NCBI RefSeq assembly: GCF_030209745.1
Contig: NZ_JARVRJ010000009.1
Coordinates: forward strand, 124,001 to 188,000
DNA from: Arthrobacter sp. fls2-241-R2A-200
Lineage (GTDB): Bacteria; Actinomycetota; Actinomycetes; Actinomycetales; Micrococcaceae
Length of the DNA: 64,000 bases
Direction: 5' to 3'
A program made the position numbers and the translations under genes. Shown piece after piece: positions 9,426 to 18,435 of the stretch (within the stretch, counting starts at the first letter, position 1; each line of letters opens with the position of its first letter). The notes under the pieces are model-generated. The model saw only the letters and a program-made list of their open reading frames with translations, was not told where the DNA came from and searched no databases.

Positions 9426-10392
9426 GCTGGGACCTCCGGTTCAAAACAAGCAAGTAGATTCCACTGACCAGCAGCAGGAACAAGAGCAGCATCACGGACA
9501 TGGCCGCACCCGAGCCGAAGTTCCACGTGAGGAACGACGCGTTGTAGATGTGGAAGGAGATCAGGTCCCCGGCAGGTGGTTGGGCATTGCCGAACAGGAC
9601 GAACGGCGTGTTGAAATCATTGAATGTCCACAGGAACATCACCAGCAGGAGCACCATGTTCACGGGCCGAACCATGGGGAGCGTGATGGACCGCCACTGC
9701 CGGAAGGGCTTGGCCCCGTCAACGGCGGACGCCTCATAGACGTCAGTGGGGATGGACTGAAGCCCTGCCATCAGCATCAGGAAGGCGAAGGGCCAAAGCC
9801 GCCAAATGGCTACCACCACGATGGAGACAAAGGAGTTATCGCCGATCAGCCAGAACGGCTTGTCCCCGCCCAAGTGGAGGTTGTCATAAAGGAAGTGATT
9901 GACCGCGCCGGTGTCCTTCTGCAGCATGAACTTCCAGGCGATGATGCCGGCGTACATCGGCAACGCATAGGGAACCAGGAAGAGTGTCCGGAAGAAGCCT
10001 TGGCCGCGGAATTTCCCTTGGAGGGCCACGGCAGCCGCCATGCCCAGCGCCCAGGAGATCCCGACCACCAAGAGAGTGAAGGCGCACGTAACCAGGAAGG
10101 ACTGAAGCAAAGCCGATCCGACCGCTCCGTTGAAGTCCAGGGCAACTTCATAGTTCTTGGTGCCGATGACGGGCGCATTGCCCCAATTCGAAATGAAAGC
10201 CTTGGTCAATTTGAGGAAGCTCATCCAGATTCCCGTGACCATGGGAATGATGTGGATGACCACTTCGAAAACGATGGCAGGCGCCAGCAGGGCGTAGGGC
10301 AACCACCAGCCCGATGGGCGTGGGCGGCGCTGTTTAAGCTCGGACTTCGGAGGGGCCTCGGTAGTGCTAGGGGGTGCCGTTGCAGCAGCCAC
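9418..10392 (-). CDS. sugar ABC transporter permease (MalF/CUT1 type)
   Basis: Permease partner of the downstream MalG-type protein, 324 residues. A Pro/Lys-rich cytoplasmic N-terminus of about 28 residues precedes the first membrane helix (WWLPYALLAPAIVFEVV). The EAA loop YEASAVDGAKPFRQWRSI lies at about residues 225-245, and there are six predicted membrane segments. The start is GTG at 10392 with AAAGG upstream. It lies 73 bases after the binding-protein gene and overlaps the next gene by eight bases, so the three are one operon. Confidence 0.93.
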   Translation of the reverse strand: MAAATAPPSTTEAPPKSELKQRRPRPSGWWLPYALLAPAIVFEVVIHIIPMVTGIWMSFLKLTKAFISNWGNAPVIGTKNYEVALDFNGAVGSALLQSFLVTCAFTLLVVGISWALGMAAAVALQGKFRGQGFFRTLFLVPYALPMYAGIIAWKFMLQKDTGAVNHFLYDNLHLGGDKPFWLIGDNSFVSIVVVAIWRLWPFAFLMLMAGLQSIPTDVYEASAVDGAKPFRQWRSITLPMVRPVNMVLLLVMFLWTFNDFNTPFVLFGNAQPPAGDLISFHIYNASFLTWNFGSGAAMSVMLLLFLLLVSGIYLLVLNRRSQRA

Positions 10393-10465
10393 GGAACTGA
10401 CCTTTCTGTAGGGCGGGCGGGCCGGGCGGGTGGTGCCGGGGTTGCCGGCACCACCCGAGTTGGCG

Positions 10466-11797
10466 CTAGCCGGCGGCTGCGACCTGCTGCTCCGCCGTCT
10501 TCATGGCGGTGCGGATGTCATCGGTGCTGACGGTTCCACCGGAGGCAATCTTGGCGAACATCTGGTTCATCGCCTTGCCAACGGTGCTCTCGAACTGGTC
10601 CTCTGCCGGTACCAACGGAAGCGGCTTGGACTTGGTGGAGTAAATGTCCGCGAACGTCTTCGCTTCAGCGGCGTTGTCCGTGAAGTTGGGCGTGGCTCCA
10701 TTGAGTACGGGCAGGGCCGAGAACGGCTTGTCGAGTGCCGTCTGGGTCTCGGCGCTGGTCATGAAGTTGACGAACTTCAGTGCAGCGTCCTTGTTCTTGG
10801 TGTTCTTGAAGATGGACAAGTTGATGCCTGCAACGTGGCTGGCAACCTGGGACTTGGCATCCGAAGGTGCCGGGAACGGAACGACGCCGTACTTGTCGCT
10901 GGTCATGCCGTTGGCGACGATGGAGTTATCGGCATTGTTCTGGTTCAGGATCATGGCTACCTTGCCGGTGGCAAAGTCGTTGACTGCCTTGGTCCCGTTG
11001 TCATACTGCGCGTTGGCGACGTTGACGACCTTGTCCTTCTGCATCAGGTCCAGGAAGCGCTGGATCCCGTTGACTACTCCATCGGAGGAGAAGGTCGGCT
11101 TGCCGTCCTTGTCGAAGAGGTCCGCACCGTTCTGGGCCGCGTTGATGAAGGCGAAGTGTGCATTTTCCGTGTAGCTGCCCGCGGCCAGCGCAAAGCCGTA
11201 CTTGCCGCCGGTGGTCAGCTTCTGGGCATCCGTAACGAGGTCTTCCCAGTTGTTCGGCGGGGTCAAACCAGCAGCGGAGAACATCGCCTTGTTGTAGTAG
11301 AGGCCGTAGGCCAGACCGTAAACGGGAACCGAGGTCGGATCCTGGCCGGCCACTCCGCCCGTATCCATGGCGGTCTTGACGAACTTGTCCTTGCCACCAA
11401 TGGCTTTGAACGCCGCATCGTCGAAGGGCATGAAGGCCCCGGTGGACTGCAGCGAAGCCGCCCACGTGTTACCGATGTTCACGACGTCGGGCGCCTGGCC
11501 TGAGGTGACGGCCGTCTGGATGCGGGTCTGGAGGTCATTCCAGCCGATGACTTCCAGGTTGACCTTGATACCGGTCTGCTGGGTGAACTTCTCCAGTTGG
11601 GGAGTCAGGACCTGCTTGTCATTGTCCAAGCTGGTGCCCTGGTTACTGGCCCAGTATGTGAGCGTTCCGCCCGATCCTGAAGAGTCGGAGGATCCCGCGG
11701 AAGAAGGGGAAGAAGAGTTGTTGTTACCGCCACAGGCGGCTGTCGTAAGTGCTAGCGCCGCAATGGCAGCAGTAGCAGCAAGGGTACGAAATTTCAC
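10466..11797 (-). CDS. sugar ABC transporter substrate-binding lipoprotein
   Basis: Extracellular binding protein of the CUT1 importer, 443 residues. A signal peptide ends in a lipobox (TTAACGG), so the mature protein should be lipid-anchored at the cysteine, followed by a Ser/Asn/Gly linker. The mature part has the family-1 solute-binding pattern (LTYWASNQGT..., VNLEVIGWNDLQTRIQ...). The GTG at 11797 is chosen because AAGGAAG is centred about ten bases upstream and the signal peptide then begins immediately (VKFRTLAATA). It is first in a three-gene importer operon whose promoter carries the same element as the divergent catabolic operon, so the cargo is probably the glycoside or cyclitol handled by those enzymes. 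Confidence 0.93.
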   Translation of the reverse strand: MKFRTLAATAAIAALALTTAACGGNNNSSSPSSAGSSDSSGSGGTLTYWASNQGTSLDNDKQVLTPQLEKFTQQTGIKVNLEVIGWNDLQTRIQTAVTSGQAPDVVNIGNTWAASLQSTGAFMPFDDAAFKAIGGKDKFVKTAMDTGGVAGQDPTSVPVYGLAYGLYYNKAMFSAAGLTPPNNWEDLVTDAQKLTTGGKYGFALAAGSYTENAHFAFINAAQNGADLFDKDGKPTFSSDGVVNGIQRFLDLMQKDKVVNVANAQYDNGTKAVNDFATGKVAMILNQNNADNSIVANGMTSDKYGVVPFPAPSDAKSQVASHVAGINLSIFKNTKNKDAALKFVNFMTSAETQTALDKPFSALPVLNGATPNFTDNAAEAKTFADIYSTKSKPLPLVPAEDQFESTVGKAMNQMFAKIASGGTVSTDDIRTAMKTAEQQVAAAG

Positions 11798-11862
11798 TTC
11801 ATGACTTCCTTGTCTGAGATTCGCAGATGCGCATCGAGAGTCCGGCCTCCGGACTTTCCACA

Positions 11863-11900
11863 AAGCTAATTGAACTTATGTCGTTAGTCAATCAAAAGTT
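11863..11900 (-). promoter_or_regulatory. importer promoter with putative ROK operator
   Basis: Read on the minus strand, AACTTTTGATTGACT (complement of 11886-11900) includes a -35 box TTGACT. It is followed after exactly 17 bases by TAGCTT (complement of 11863-11868) as -10. The same element, with one base different, and the same -10 occur in the promoter of the rightward catabolic operon. The arms TTGA...TCAA around the spacer are weakly palindromic. Confidence 0.7.
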
Positions 11901-12002
11901 TTTGAATCAGATGGCAAAGAATTTTTGGTGCAGTGAGAGCGCGACGGGAAATGGGCACGCAAGTGCTAAGGCGGACGCCGGACAAGGGCAACGCCCGAGA
12001 GG

Positions 12003-13238
12003 CTAGGCCTTTTCCAGGAGGGCTTCGATGCTCGCTGGCGACAGGACGTCGTCGACAACCATCCGGCTGGCGCCGAGCACGCCGGCCTCGTCCGCCGCCA
12101 TCGACTGGACGATCCGAAGCCGGGCAGTGGCGAGCGGCAAGGAACGCTGGTAGACCACCTCGCGCACGCCAGCCAGGAGGTACTCTCCGCCGGCAGCCAA
12201 GCCGCCGCCGATAACAATCACCGAGGGGTTGAGCAAGCTGACGCAGGTTGCGAGTACGTCTCCCACGTCGCGGCCCGCTTGGCGCACAGCTTGGATGGCT
12301 TTGAGGTTGCCCCGGCGGGCAAGCTCGAGGACGTCTTCACCGGTTGCAGCCGGCACTCCCTCAGCGGTGAGCGCGGCGGCCACGGCAGGTCCGGAGGCCA
12401 GCGCTTCCAGGCAACCGTAGTTGCCGCATCGGCAGAGGACACCGTCCCCGCGGGGCACCCGCACATGGCCGATGTCGCCCGCGGTACCGTCAGCACCTCG
12501 TTGCAGCAGGCCGCCGCCGATGATGCCCGCGCCAATACCCGTGGCAACTTTGATGAAGAGGAGGCTGTCCACCTCGGGCCAAAAGAAAGCCCGCTCCCCC
12601 AATGCCATGATGTTTACGTCGTTGTCCACCACAACGTGGGTATCGAAACTGCGCTGGATGTAGTGGGGCACGTCGAAGCCGTCCCAGCCGGGCATGATCG
12701 GAGGGTTGGCAGGCTTCCCGCTGGAATGTTCCACCGGGCCCGGCAAGCCGATTCCAATCCCGGCCAGCTCGCGCGCGTCCCGGCCCGTCTGGGCCAGCAG
12801 CGTGCGGCAGAGCCCGACGACGAGGTCAAGCACCGCTTCCGGTCCGGCCGACACCTCCATTTCCACCCGTGACTCAGCCAGGACACGGCCGCTGAGATCG
12901 GTCGCGGCAACCAGGATGTGCGTGGCTCCGACGTCGACGGCGATCACCACACGTGCGGAGGGCTGGAAAGCAAAGCGCGACGGCGGTCGGCCGCCTGAGG
13001 AGAACGCCTCACCGGCCGGCGCTATGAGGCCCAGCGACGTTAAGGCGTCAACACGGGCTGCGACAGTCGACCTTGCCAGTCCGGTCATTTCCGCGAGCTC
13101 AGCGCGCGTGCGTGCACGGCCGTCACGCAGTAGTTGGAAAAGTTCTCCCGTCCGGGACTGTCCGGGCGCCGACGCGACAGAAGCGGCAGACGCGGGAATA
13201 CGGGCGGACTGCAGCTCAGTGACCGGCGGATTGGACAT
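12003..13238 (-). CDS. ROK-family transcriptional repressor
   Basis: A 411-residue protein with an N-terminal winged helix at about residues 30-80 (ELAEMTGLARSTVAARVDAL) and a sugar-kinase-like ROK domain. Landmarks are IAVDVGATHILVAATDLSG (phosphate loop), GIGIGLPGPV, and the zinc/ROK signature GHVRV...CRCGNYGCLEAL with its cysteine cluster. Such NagC/XylR-type proteins bind operators until an intracellular sugar releases them. It lies between the leftward importer and the rightward catabolic genes, both carrying a shared 15-base element over the -35 box, so it is the obvious candidate regulator of both. No strong ribosome site precedes the ATG at 13238. Confidence 0.92.
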   Translation of the reverse strand: MSNPPVTELQSARIPASAASVASAPGQSRTGELFQLLRDGRARTRAELAEMTGLARSTVAARVDALTSLGLIAPAGEAFSSGGRPPSRFAFQPSARVVIAVDVGATHILVAATDLSGRVLAESRVEMEVSAGPEAVLDLVVGLCRTLLAQTGRDARELAGIGIGLPGPVEHSSGKPANPPIMPGWDGFDVPHYIQRSFDTHVVVDNDVNIMALGERAFFWPEVDSLLFIKVATGIGAGIIGGGLLQRGADGTAGDIGHVRVPRGDGVLCRCGNYGCLEALASGPAVAAALTAEGVPAATGEDVLELARRGNLKAIQAVRQAGRDVGDVLATCVSLLNPSVIVIGGGLAAGGEYLLAGVREVVYQRSLPLATARLRIVQSMAADEAGVLGASRMVVDDVLSPASIEALLEKA

Positions 13239-13300
13239 GGATCAATAAAAGCACGGGGGGCTTATTCCTGTCACAATCACCATTGCGCCAAAGTAGCCCT

Positions 13301-13338
13301 AACTTTTGCTTGACTGTCGGCAAAAGCTGTTCTAGCTT
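13301..13338 (+). promoter_or_regulatory. catabolic operon promoter with putative ROK operator
   Basis: AACTTTTGCTTGACT at 13301-13315 contains the -35 box TTGACT (13310-13315). TAGCTT at 13333-13338 is the -10, 17 bases away. The upstream element matches the importer promoter at 14 of 15 bases and overlaps the -35, a position suited to repression. The promoter sits about 97 bases upstream of the first gene. Confidence 0.7.
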
Positions 13339-13434
13339 TACTGATGCGGCGGTCCGCAATAACGAATCGCTGCGCAAGAGCCAGCAACTGCCGGGATCGG
13401 CCTTGGGCCGAAAGCATCTATGCCAGGAGAACCT

Positions 13435-14166
13435 GTGACTTACTCCCTACAGCTTTACACCGTCCGCGGCCCCTTGGAAGAAGATCTGGAAGGCACCGTT
13501 AAGCGAGTGGCCGAGCTGGGCTTCACCGCGGTGGAACCCTACAACTTCGTGGCCAACGCCGACGCATTGGCCACCGCATTGAGCAAGAACGGGCTCACTG
13601 CACCGTCGGGACATGCGCCACTGCTCCGCGCCAACCAGGACGAAATCTTCCAGGCCGCGCAGAAGCTCGGCATCGGAACGGTCATCGATCCGCACGTCGA
13701 CGCCGCCCAGTGGACCACAGAGGCGGATATCAAAGAAACGGCCAAGGCACTGAATGCAGCTGCGGCCAAGGGTGCCGAATACGGCATCGCTGTCGGCTAC
13801 CACAACCACGAGTTCGAGCTCGAAAACCGGATCAACGGCCGGTCCGCACTCGAGGTTCTCGCTGAGAACCTTGATCCCCGGGTGGTGCTCGAAGTTGACA
13901 CCTACTGGGCCGCCGTCGGCGGAGAAGAGCCTGTTGCCTTGCTGGAACGGCTCGGGGACAGGGTCCGCTTTATCCACATCAAGGACGGACCGCTCACCAA
14001 GGTGGACAAAGACCAGGTTGCCGTGGGCTCCGGCCAGATGCCCATCTGGGACGTTATCGAGGCCGCAAAGAACCTCGAGGCCGGCGTCGTGGAGCTGGAT
14101 GATTTTAACGGAGACATTTTCGACGCCGTCAGCGATTCATTGGCGTACCTGAAGGCAGGCAAGTAA
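13435..14166 (+). CDS. sugar phosphate isomerase/epimerase-like TIM barrel
   Basis: A 243-residue xylose-isomerase-like TIM barrel. Likely metal ligands are visible in YHNHEFEL (His, Glu), EVDTYW (Asp), IHIKDG (His) and ELDDF near the C-terminus (Glu). The family includes inosose isomerase/dehydratase (IolI/IolE), tagatose epimerases and 3-keto-sugar-processing enzymes, so the exact reaction is open. The GTG at 13435 is chosen over the ATG at 13420 because AGGAGA at 13425-13430 is correctly spaced for it. It is the first gene of the rightward operon, and its stop TAA overlaps the next ATG (TAATG). Confidence 0.88.
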   Translation: MTYSLQLYTVRGPLEEDLEGTVKRVAELGFTAVEPYNFVANADALATALSKNGLTAPSGHAPLLRANQDEIFQAAQKLGIGTVIDPHVDAAQWTTEADIKETAKALNAAAAKGAEYGIAVGYHNHEFELENRINGRSALEVLAENLDPRVVLEVDTYWAAVGGEEPVALLERLGDRVRFIHIKDGPLTKVDKDQVAVGSGQMPIWDVIEAAKNLEAGVVELDDFNGDIFDAVSDSLAYLKAGK

Positions 14167-15287
14167 TGGAAAAGACAACTACCCCGCGCACGGGTCCCGT
14201 CGGCATCGGCATCATCGGCGCCGGCGTGATCAGCAAGGAATACCTCACCAACCTCACCAGCTTCCCTGACGTGAAAGTCCACGTCGTGGCAGACATGTTC
14301 GAGGACGCTGCCGCAGCCCGCGCCGCCGAGTTCGGCATCGCTGCCTCCGGCGGCGTCGAGGCAGCCCTGACGCATCCCGACGTCGAAATCGTGGTCAACT
14401 TGACCACCCCGGCAGCCCACGTGGAGGTTGCTACCGCTGCCGCCAATGCCGGGAAGCACGTTTGGAGCGAAAAGCCGTTCTCGCTGGACCGTGAAAGCGG
14501 CCTCGCGCTGCTCAAAGCCGCTGATGCGGCAGGCGTCCGCCTCGGTTGTGCGCCTGACACGTTCCTGGGCGCCGGCCTGCAGACCGCACAGCGCATCATC
14601 GCCGAAGGCGGGATCGGCGTCCCGCTGACCGCGTTGACGCTGATGCAGTCCCCCGGGCCGGAATCCTGGCACCCGAATCCTGCGTTCTTGTTCCAAGAGG
14701 GCGCCGGACCATTGTTCGACATCGGCCCTTACTACCTGACCACGCTCATCCAGACTTTTGGTCCCATCGCCAAGGTGGCGGCCCTCGGGTCCGTCTCCCG
14801 GCAGAAGCGGGTTATTGGTTCCGGGCCCAAGGCCGGCGAGGAATTCGACGTCACGGTGCCCAGCCACGTGAGCGCGATTGCCCAGTTTGAGGGAGGCGAG
14901 TCCTCCCAGAGCATCTTCAGCTTTGACTCGAACCTGCAGCGGACTGGTTTTGTCGAGGTGAACGGGACCGAAGCCACCATCGCCTTCCCGGATCCGAACA
15001 TGTTCGACGGCGATATCCTGCTGACCCGCCGTGGCGCGTCGGAGCCGGAGGTCATTTCCGCCGTCGGATCGACGTCCTCCCGTGGTACCGGCGTCTTGGA
15101 AATGGCCCGCGCTATCCGAGCCGGTGTTCCGCACCGGGCCCAGGGACAGCTGGCCTACCACGTACTCGATGCCATGGTTTCGATCGCCGAATCCATCGAG
15201 ACCGGAACCTTCATCGATTTGGCCAGTACTGCGGTCGCAGCTCCTCCGCTGCCCGCTGACTGGGACCCGACCGCCGCTACCCTCTAG
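14166..15287 (+). CDS. Gfo/Idh/MocA-family oxidoreductase (1)
   Basis: An NAD(P)-dependent sugar or cyclitol dehydrogenase of 373 residues. The Rossmann motif GIIGAGVISKEY is at about residues 12-23, the family catalytic motif EKPFSLDRE at about 100-108, and a catalytic-histidine region is expected near FDIGPYYL (about 183-190). A C-terminal beta-sheet substrate domain follows. The ATG overlaps the stop of the preceding isomerase gene, so translation is coupled. With two more members of this family and two TIM-barrel isomerases in the same operon, it probably oxidises or reduces a ring hydroxyl of the imported substrate. Confidence 0.92.
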   Translation: MEKTTTPRTGPVGIGIIGAGVISKEYLTNLTSFPDVKVHVVADMFEDAAAARAAEFGIAASGGVEAALTHPDVEIVVNLTTPAAHVEVATAAANAGKHVWSEKPFSLDRESGLALLKAADAAGVRLGCAPDTFLGAGLQTAQRIIAEGGIGVPLTALTLMQSPGPESWHPNPAFLFQEGAGPLFDIGPYYLTTLIQTFGPIAKVAALGSVSRQKRVIGSGPKAGEEFDVTVPSHVSAIAQFEGGESSQSIFSFDSNLQRTGFVEVNGTEATIAFPDPNMFDGDILLTRRGASEPEVISAVGSTSSRGTGVLEMARAIRAGVPHRAQGQLAYHVLDAMVSIAESIETGTFIDLASTAVAAPPLPADWDPTAATL

Positions 15288-15297
15288 GACGCACCTG

Positions 15298-16524
15298 ATG
15301 CTGGATCACGAAGCCGCCCCGTCCGAACCTCCGGCGTCCCGCCCCGCTAACAGCCAGGTTTCCGGCCCGTTGGGTGTGGCTGCCATTGGATACGCCTTTA
15401 TGGGGAAGGCTCATTCGAATGCGTGGCGGAACGTGGCCAGCTTCTTTGATGTCCCGGCCTTCGAGCAGAAAGTGCTCGTGGGCCGGGACGCCACGGCCGT
15501 GGCGGAAGCCGCGGCCAGGTATGGTTGGGCCGAGTCCGCCACGGACTGGCGCTCGGTCATCGAACGGGACGATATCCATATCATCGATATCTGCGCCCCG
15601 GGCTGGATGCATGCCGAGATCGCCGTCGCGGCACTGGCAGCCGGCAAGCACGTCCTGGTGGAAAAACCCTTGGCCAATACCCTGGCCGAAGCCGAACTCA
15701 TGACCGCGGCCGCGGCCAAAGCCCGGACCAAAGGCGTGCAGTCCATGATCGGCTTCAATTACCGCCGCGTCCCGGCCCTGGCGCTGGCACGCGAACTGAT
15801 CGCTGAAGGCCGCCTCGGCACCGTCCGGCACGTCCGGGCAGCGTACCTGCAGGACTGGCTCACCGACACCGAAGCCCCCATGACCTGGCGGCTGCGCAAA
15901 GAAACCGCCGGCTCGGGAGCTCTCGGGGACATCGCCTCCCACGCCATCGACCAAGTGCTTTTCCTCCTCGGGGACGCCGTCACGGAGGTCACCGGCCGGC
16001 TCCACACTTTCGTGGACCGGCGCCCCGGCCCGGACAGCCCTGCCGGCGGGTTGGAAGATGTCACGGTCGACGACGCCGCCTGGGCCACGCTGACCCTGGC
16101 CTCCGGAGCGATCGCCTCGGTGGAAGTCTCCCGGGTGGCCACGGGCCGGAAAAACTCCCTCGCCCTGGAAATCTACGGCGAGAAAGGCACCATCCTCTTT
16201 GACCTCGAGAACCTGAACGAACTCGGGTTCCTGGACGCCACCCTCCCTGTCCGGGAACAGGGTTTCCGCCGGATCCTCGTCAACGAACCCGACCACCCCT
16301 ACCTCCAAGCCTGGTGGCCCCAAGGCCACATCATCGGCTGGGAACACACGTTCACCCACCAAATCCGGGACTTCCTGACCGCCATCGCTTCCGGGGAAAC
16401 GCCGTCGCCGTCGTTCGAAGAAGGCCTGAACGTCCAACACATCCTGGCCGCCATCGAAGAATCCGCCGCAGCCAAAAGTTCACTGATCCAACTGTCCAGC
16501 AGCAGCACCGCCGAAGGAGTCTGA
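15298..16524 (+). CDS. Gfo/Idh/MocA-family oxidoreductase (2)
   Basis: A 408-residue NAD(P)-dependent oxidoreductase. The nucleotide-binding motif here reads AIGYAFMGKAHSNAW near residue 27, the catalytic motif VEKPLAN lies near residue 120, and DIASHAIDQVLFLLGD contains the likely catalytic Asp/His. The longer C-terminal domain (WWPQGHIIGWEHTF) resembles myo-inositol-dehydrogenase-like members that act on larger or glycosylated substrates. The frame is open further upstream, but the ATG at 15298 follows AGGAC directly after the previous stop (gap 10 bases). The next gene starts one base after its TGA. Confidence 0.92.
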   Translation: MLDHEAAPSEPPASRPANSQVSGPLGVAAIGYAFMGKAHSNAWRNVASFFDVPAFEQKVLVGRDATAVAEAAARYGWAESATDWRSVIERDDIHIIDICAPGWMHAEIAVAALAAGKHVLVEKPLANTLAEAELMTAAAAKARTKGVQSMIGFNYRRVPALALARELIAEGRLGTVRHVRAAYLQDWLTDTEAPMTWRLRKETAGSGALGDIASHAIDQVLFLLGDAVTEVTGRLHTFVDRRPGPDSPAGGLEDVTVDDAAWATLTLASGAIASVEVSRVATGRKNSLALEIYGEKGTILFDLENLNELGFLDATLPVREQGFRRILVNEPDHPYLQAWWPQGHIIGWEHTFTHQIRDFLTAIASGETPSPSFEEGLNVQHILAAIEESAAAKSSLIQLSSSSTAEGV

Positions 16525-16525
16525 C

Positions 16526-17527
16526 ATGTCCCGCCCGTATACCTTGTTTACCGGTCAGTGGGCCGATCTGCCCTTCGAGGAAGTCGCACGCCTGGCCTCG
16601 GGCTGGGGCTATGACGGCCTGGAGATCGCCGTCTCCGGAGACCACCTGGACGCCTGGCGCTGGGACGAACCCGGCTACGTCGAATCCAAACTCGCGATCC
16701 TGGAAAAGTACAACCTGAAGGTCTGGGCCATCTCCAACCACCTCAAAGGCCAAGCCGTCTGCGATGACCCGATCGACTTCCGCCACGAAGCGATCGTCGG
16801 GTCCCGCGTGTGGGGCGACGGGGAACCCGAAGGCGTCCGCCAACGCGCCGCCGAAGAAATGAAACACACCGCCCGGCTCGCCCGCGCCCTGGGCGTGGAT
16901 ACCGTGGTCGGATTCACCGGCTCCGCGATCTGGCAGTACGTCGCCATGTTCCCGCCCGTCCCCGAAAAAGTCATCGACGCCGGCTACCAGGACTTCGCCG
17001 ACCGCTGGAACCCCATCCTGGACGTCTTCGACGAAAACGGGGTCCGCTTCGCCCACGAAGTCCACCCCAGCGAGATCGCCTACGACTACTGGACCACCGT
17101 CCGGACCCTCGAAGCGATCGGCCACCGGGAAGCGTTCGGCCTGAACTGGGACCCCTCCCACATGATGTGGCAAGGCATCGACCCCGTCTCCTTCATCTGG
17201 GACTTCAAAGACCGGATCTACCACGTGGACTGCAAAGACACCAAGCTCCGCCCCACCGGCCGCAACACCGTCCTGGGCTCCCACCTGCCCTGGGGCGACC
17301 CCCGCCGCGGCTGGGACTTCGTCTCCGCCGGACGCGGCGACGTCCCCTGGGAATCCTCCTTCCGCGCCCTCACCGCGATCGGCTACAACGGGCCCATCAG
17401 CATCGAATGGGAAGACGCCGGCATGGACCGCCTCCACGGAGCACCCGAAGCCCTCGCCGCCCTCAAAAAATTCGACTTCCCCGCCTCACAAACCAGCTTC
17501 GACGCCGCCTTCAACACCAAGGACTAA
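16526..17527 (+). CDS. sugar phosphate isomerase/epimerase-like TIM barrel (2)
   Basis: A 333-residue xylose-isomerase-like TIM barrel, longer than and distinct from the first isomerase in the operon. Probable metal ligands are in AHEVHPSEIA (Glu, His), NWDPSHMMW (Asp, His), YHVDCKD (His, Asp) and SIEWED (Glu). This subfamily is regularly found beside Gfo/Idh/MocA dehydrogenases in actinobacteria. It could isomerise, epimerise or eliminate on a keto-sugar. It starts one base after the preceding stop and is followed by the propeller gene after seven bases. Confidence 0.9.
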   Translation: MSRPYTLFTGQWADLPFEEVARLASGWGYDGLEIAVSGDHLDAWRWDEPGYVESKLAILEKYNLKVWAISNHLKGQAVCDDPIDFRHEAIVGSRVWGDGEPEGVRQRAAEEMKHTARLARALGVDTVVGFTGSAIWQYVAMFPPVPEKVIDAGYQDFADRWNPILDVFDENGVRFAHEVHPSEIAYDYWTTVRTLEAIGHREAFGLNWDPSHMMWQGIDPVSFIWDFKDRIYHVDCKDTKLRPTGRNTVLGSHLPWGDPRRGWDFVSAGRGDVPWESSFRALTAIGYNGPISIEWEDAGMDRLHGAPEALAALKKFDFPASQTSFDAAFNTKD

Positions 17528-17534
17528 CACCAAC

Positions 17535-18407
17535 GTGATCCGCACCCTTCAAGCAAGTCAGCGCTGCGAGGTGTGGATCGCGTCGGTGACCGGAGAGTCC
17601 CATCTCGTGTACAGCACCGACGAGCTTCTCCTCGAAGCCCCGAACTGGACCCTCGACGGTGCAGCACTTGTCCTCAACGGGGGCGGGAAGTTGTGGACGC
17701 TGGACGTTTCAGGTGGTGAACCCGCAGAAGTTCCGCTGACGGGCGTCCAGGACCTCAACAACGACCACGTCCTGGCACCGGCCGGCGAACGCATCTTCCT
17801 CTCCGCCAACGATGGTCACATCTACAGGGCTTCCCTGCAGGGAGGGGCCGCCACGCGCATCACAGGCGACGACGGCTCCTTCCACTTCCTCCACGGTGTC
17901 AGTCCCGACGGCAAGGCGCTTGCCTATGTGGGGATCGAGGCGGGAGACTTCACGAAGCCCGGGCGGCTCATGACCATGAACTCCGACGGCGGCCCCGCCA
18001 CCATGGTAGACGTCGGCACCGGCCACTGCGACGGTCCCGAATACTCACCAGACGGACAATGGCTCTACTTGAACACCGAGTCCTTCTCGACGGCGGCCGG
18101 CCATGCCCAGTTGGCCCGGCTCCGGACCGATGGAACGGGCTTCGAACGTCTCCTTGAAAGCACCACTGTGGACTGGTTCCCGCACCTCTCCCCTGATGGG
18201 CACTACGCTTCTTACATCCGGTTCCCCAGCGGAACCAAGGGCCATCCCGCGGACTTGCGTGTCGACGTCGTACTTGTTTCAACAGGTGACTGGAAGACTC
18301 CGCTGCACGAATGGCCACTTTTCGGCGGCCAAGGTACCCTCAACGTCAACAGCTGGTCGCCGGATTCGGAGCGCTTCGCGTTCGTGGCATACCCGCTGGC
18401 TGAATGA
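17535..18407 (+). CDS. TolB-like (PD40) beta-propeller protein, cytoplasmic
   Basis: A 290-residue protein with repeated propeller strands containing SPDG turns (VSPDGKALAYVG, YSPDGQWLYLN, LSPDGHYASYI, and SWSPDSERFAF near the end). It is annotated generally as TolB or PD40. There is no signal peptide or membrane segment, unlike periplasmic TolB, and several histidines sit in loops (HFLHG, GHCDGPE, FPHLS). Oligogalacturonate lyase is also a small cytoplasmic propeller of this type, so an enzymatic role (lyase or isomerase) in the sugar operon is possible but unproven. The start is GTG at 17535, seven bases after the previous stop, with no strong ribosome site. Confidence 0.8.
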   Translation: MIRTLQASQRCEVWIASVTGESHLVYSTDELLLEAPNWTLDGAALVLNGGGKLWTLDVSGGEPAEVPLTGVQDLNNDHVLAPAGERIFLSANDGHIYRASLQGGAATRITGDDGSFHFLHGVSPDGKALAYVGIEAGDFTKPGRLMTMNSDGGPATMVDVGTGHCDGPEYSPDGQWLYLNTESFSTAAGHAQLARLRTDGTGFERLLESTTVDWFPHLSPDGHYASYIRFPSGTKGHPADLRVDVVLVSTGDWKTPLHEWPLFGGQGTLNVNSWSPDSERFAFVAYPLAE

Positions 18408-18435
18408 AGCTGCCGGCCCAACAGAGGAATAACAC

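Noticed and set aside
15031-15297. Upstream extension of the second Gfo/Idh/MocA gene
   Set aside because: It overlaps the end of the first oxidoreductase in another frame; the ATG at 15298 has a ribosome site and begins the expected N-terminus.
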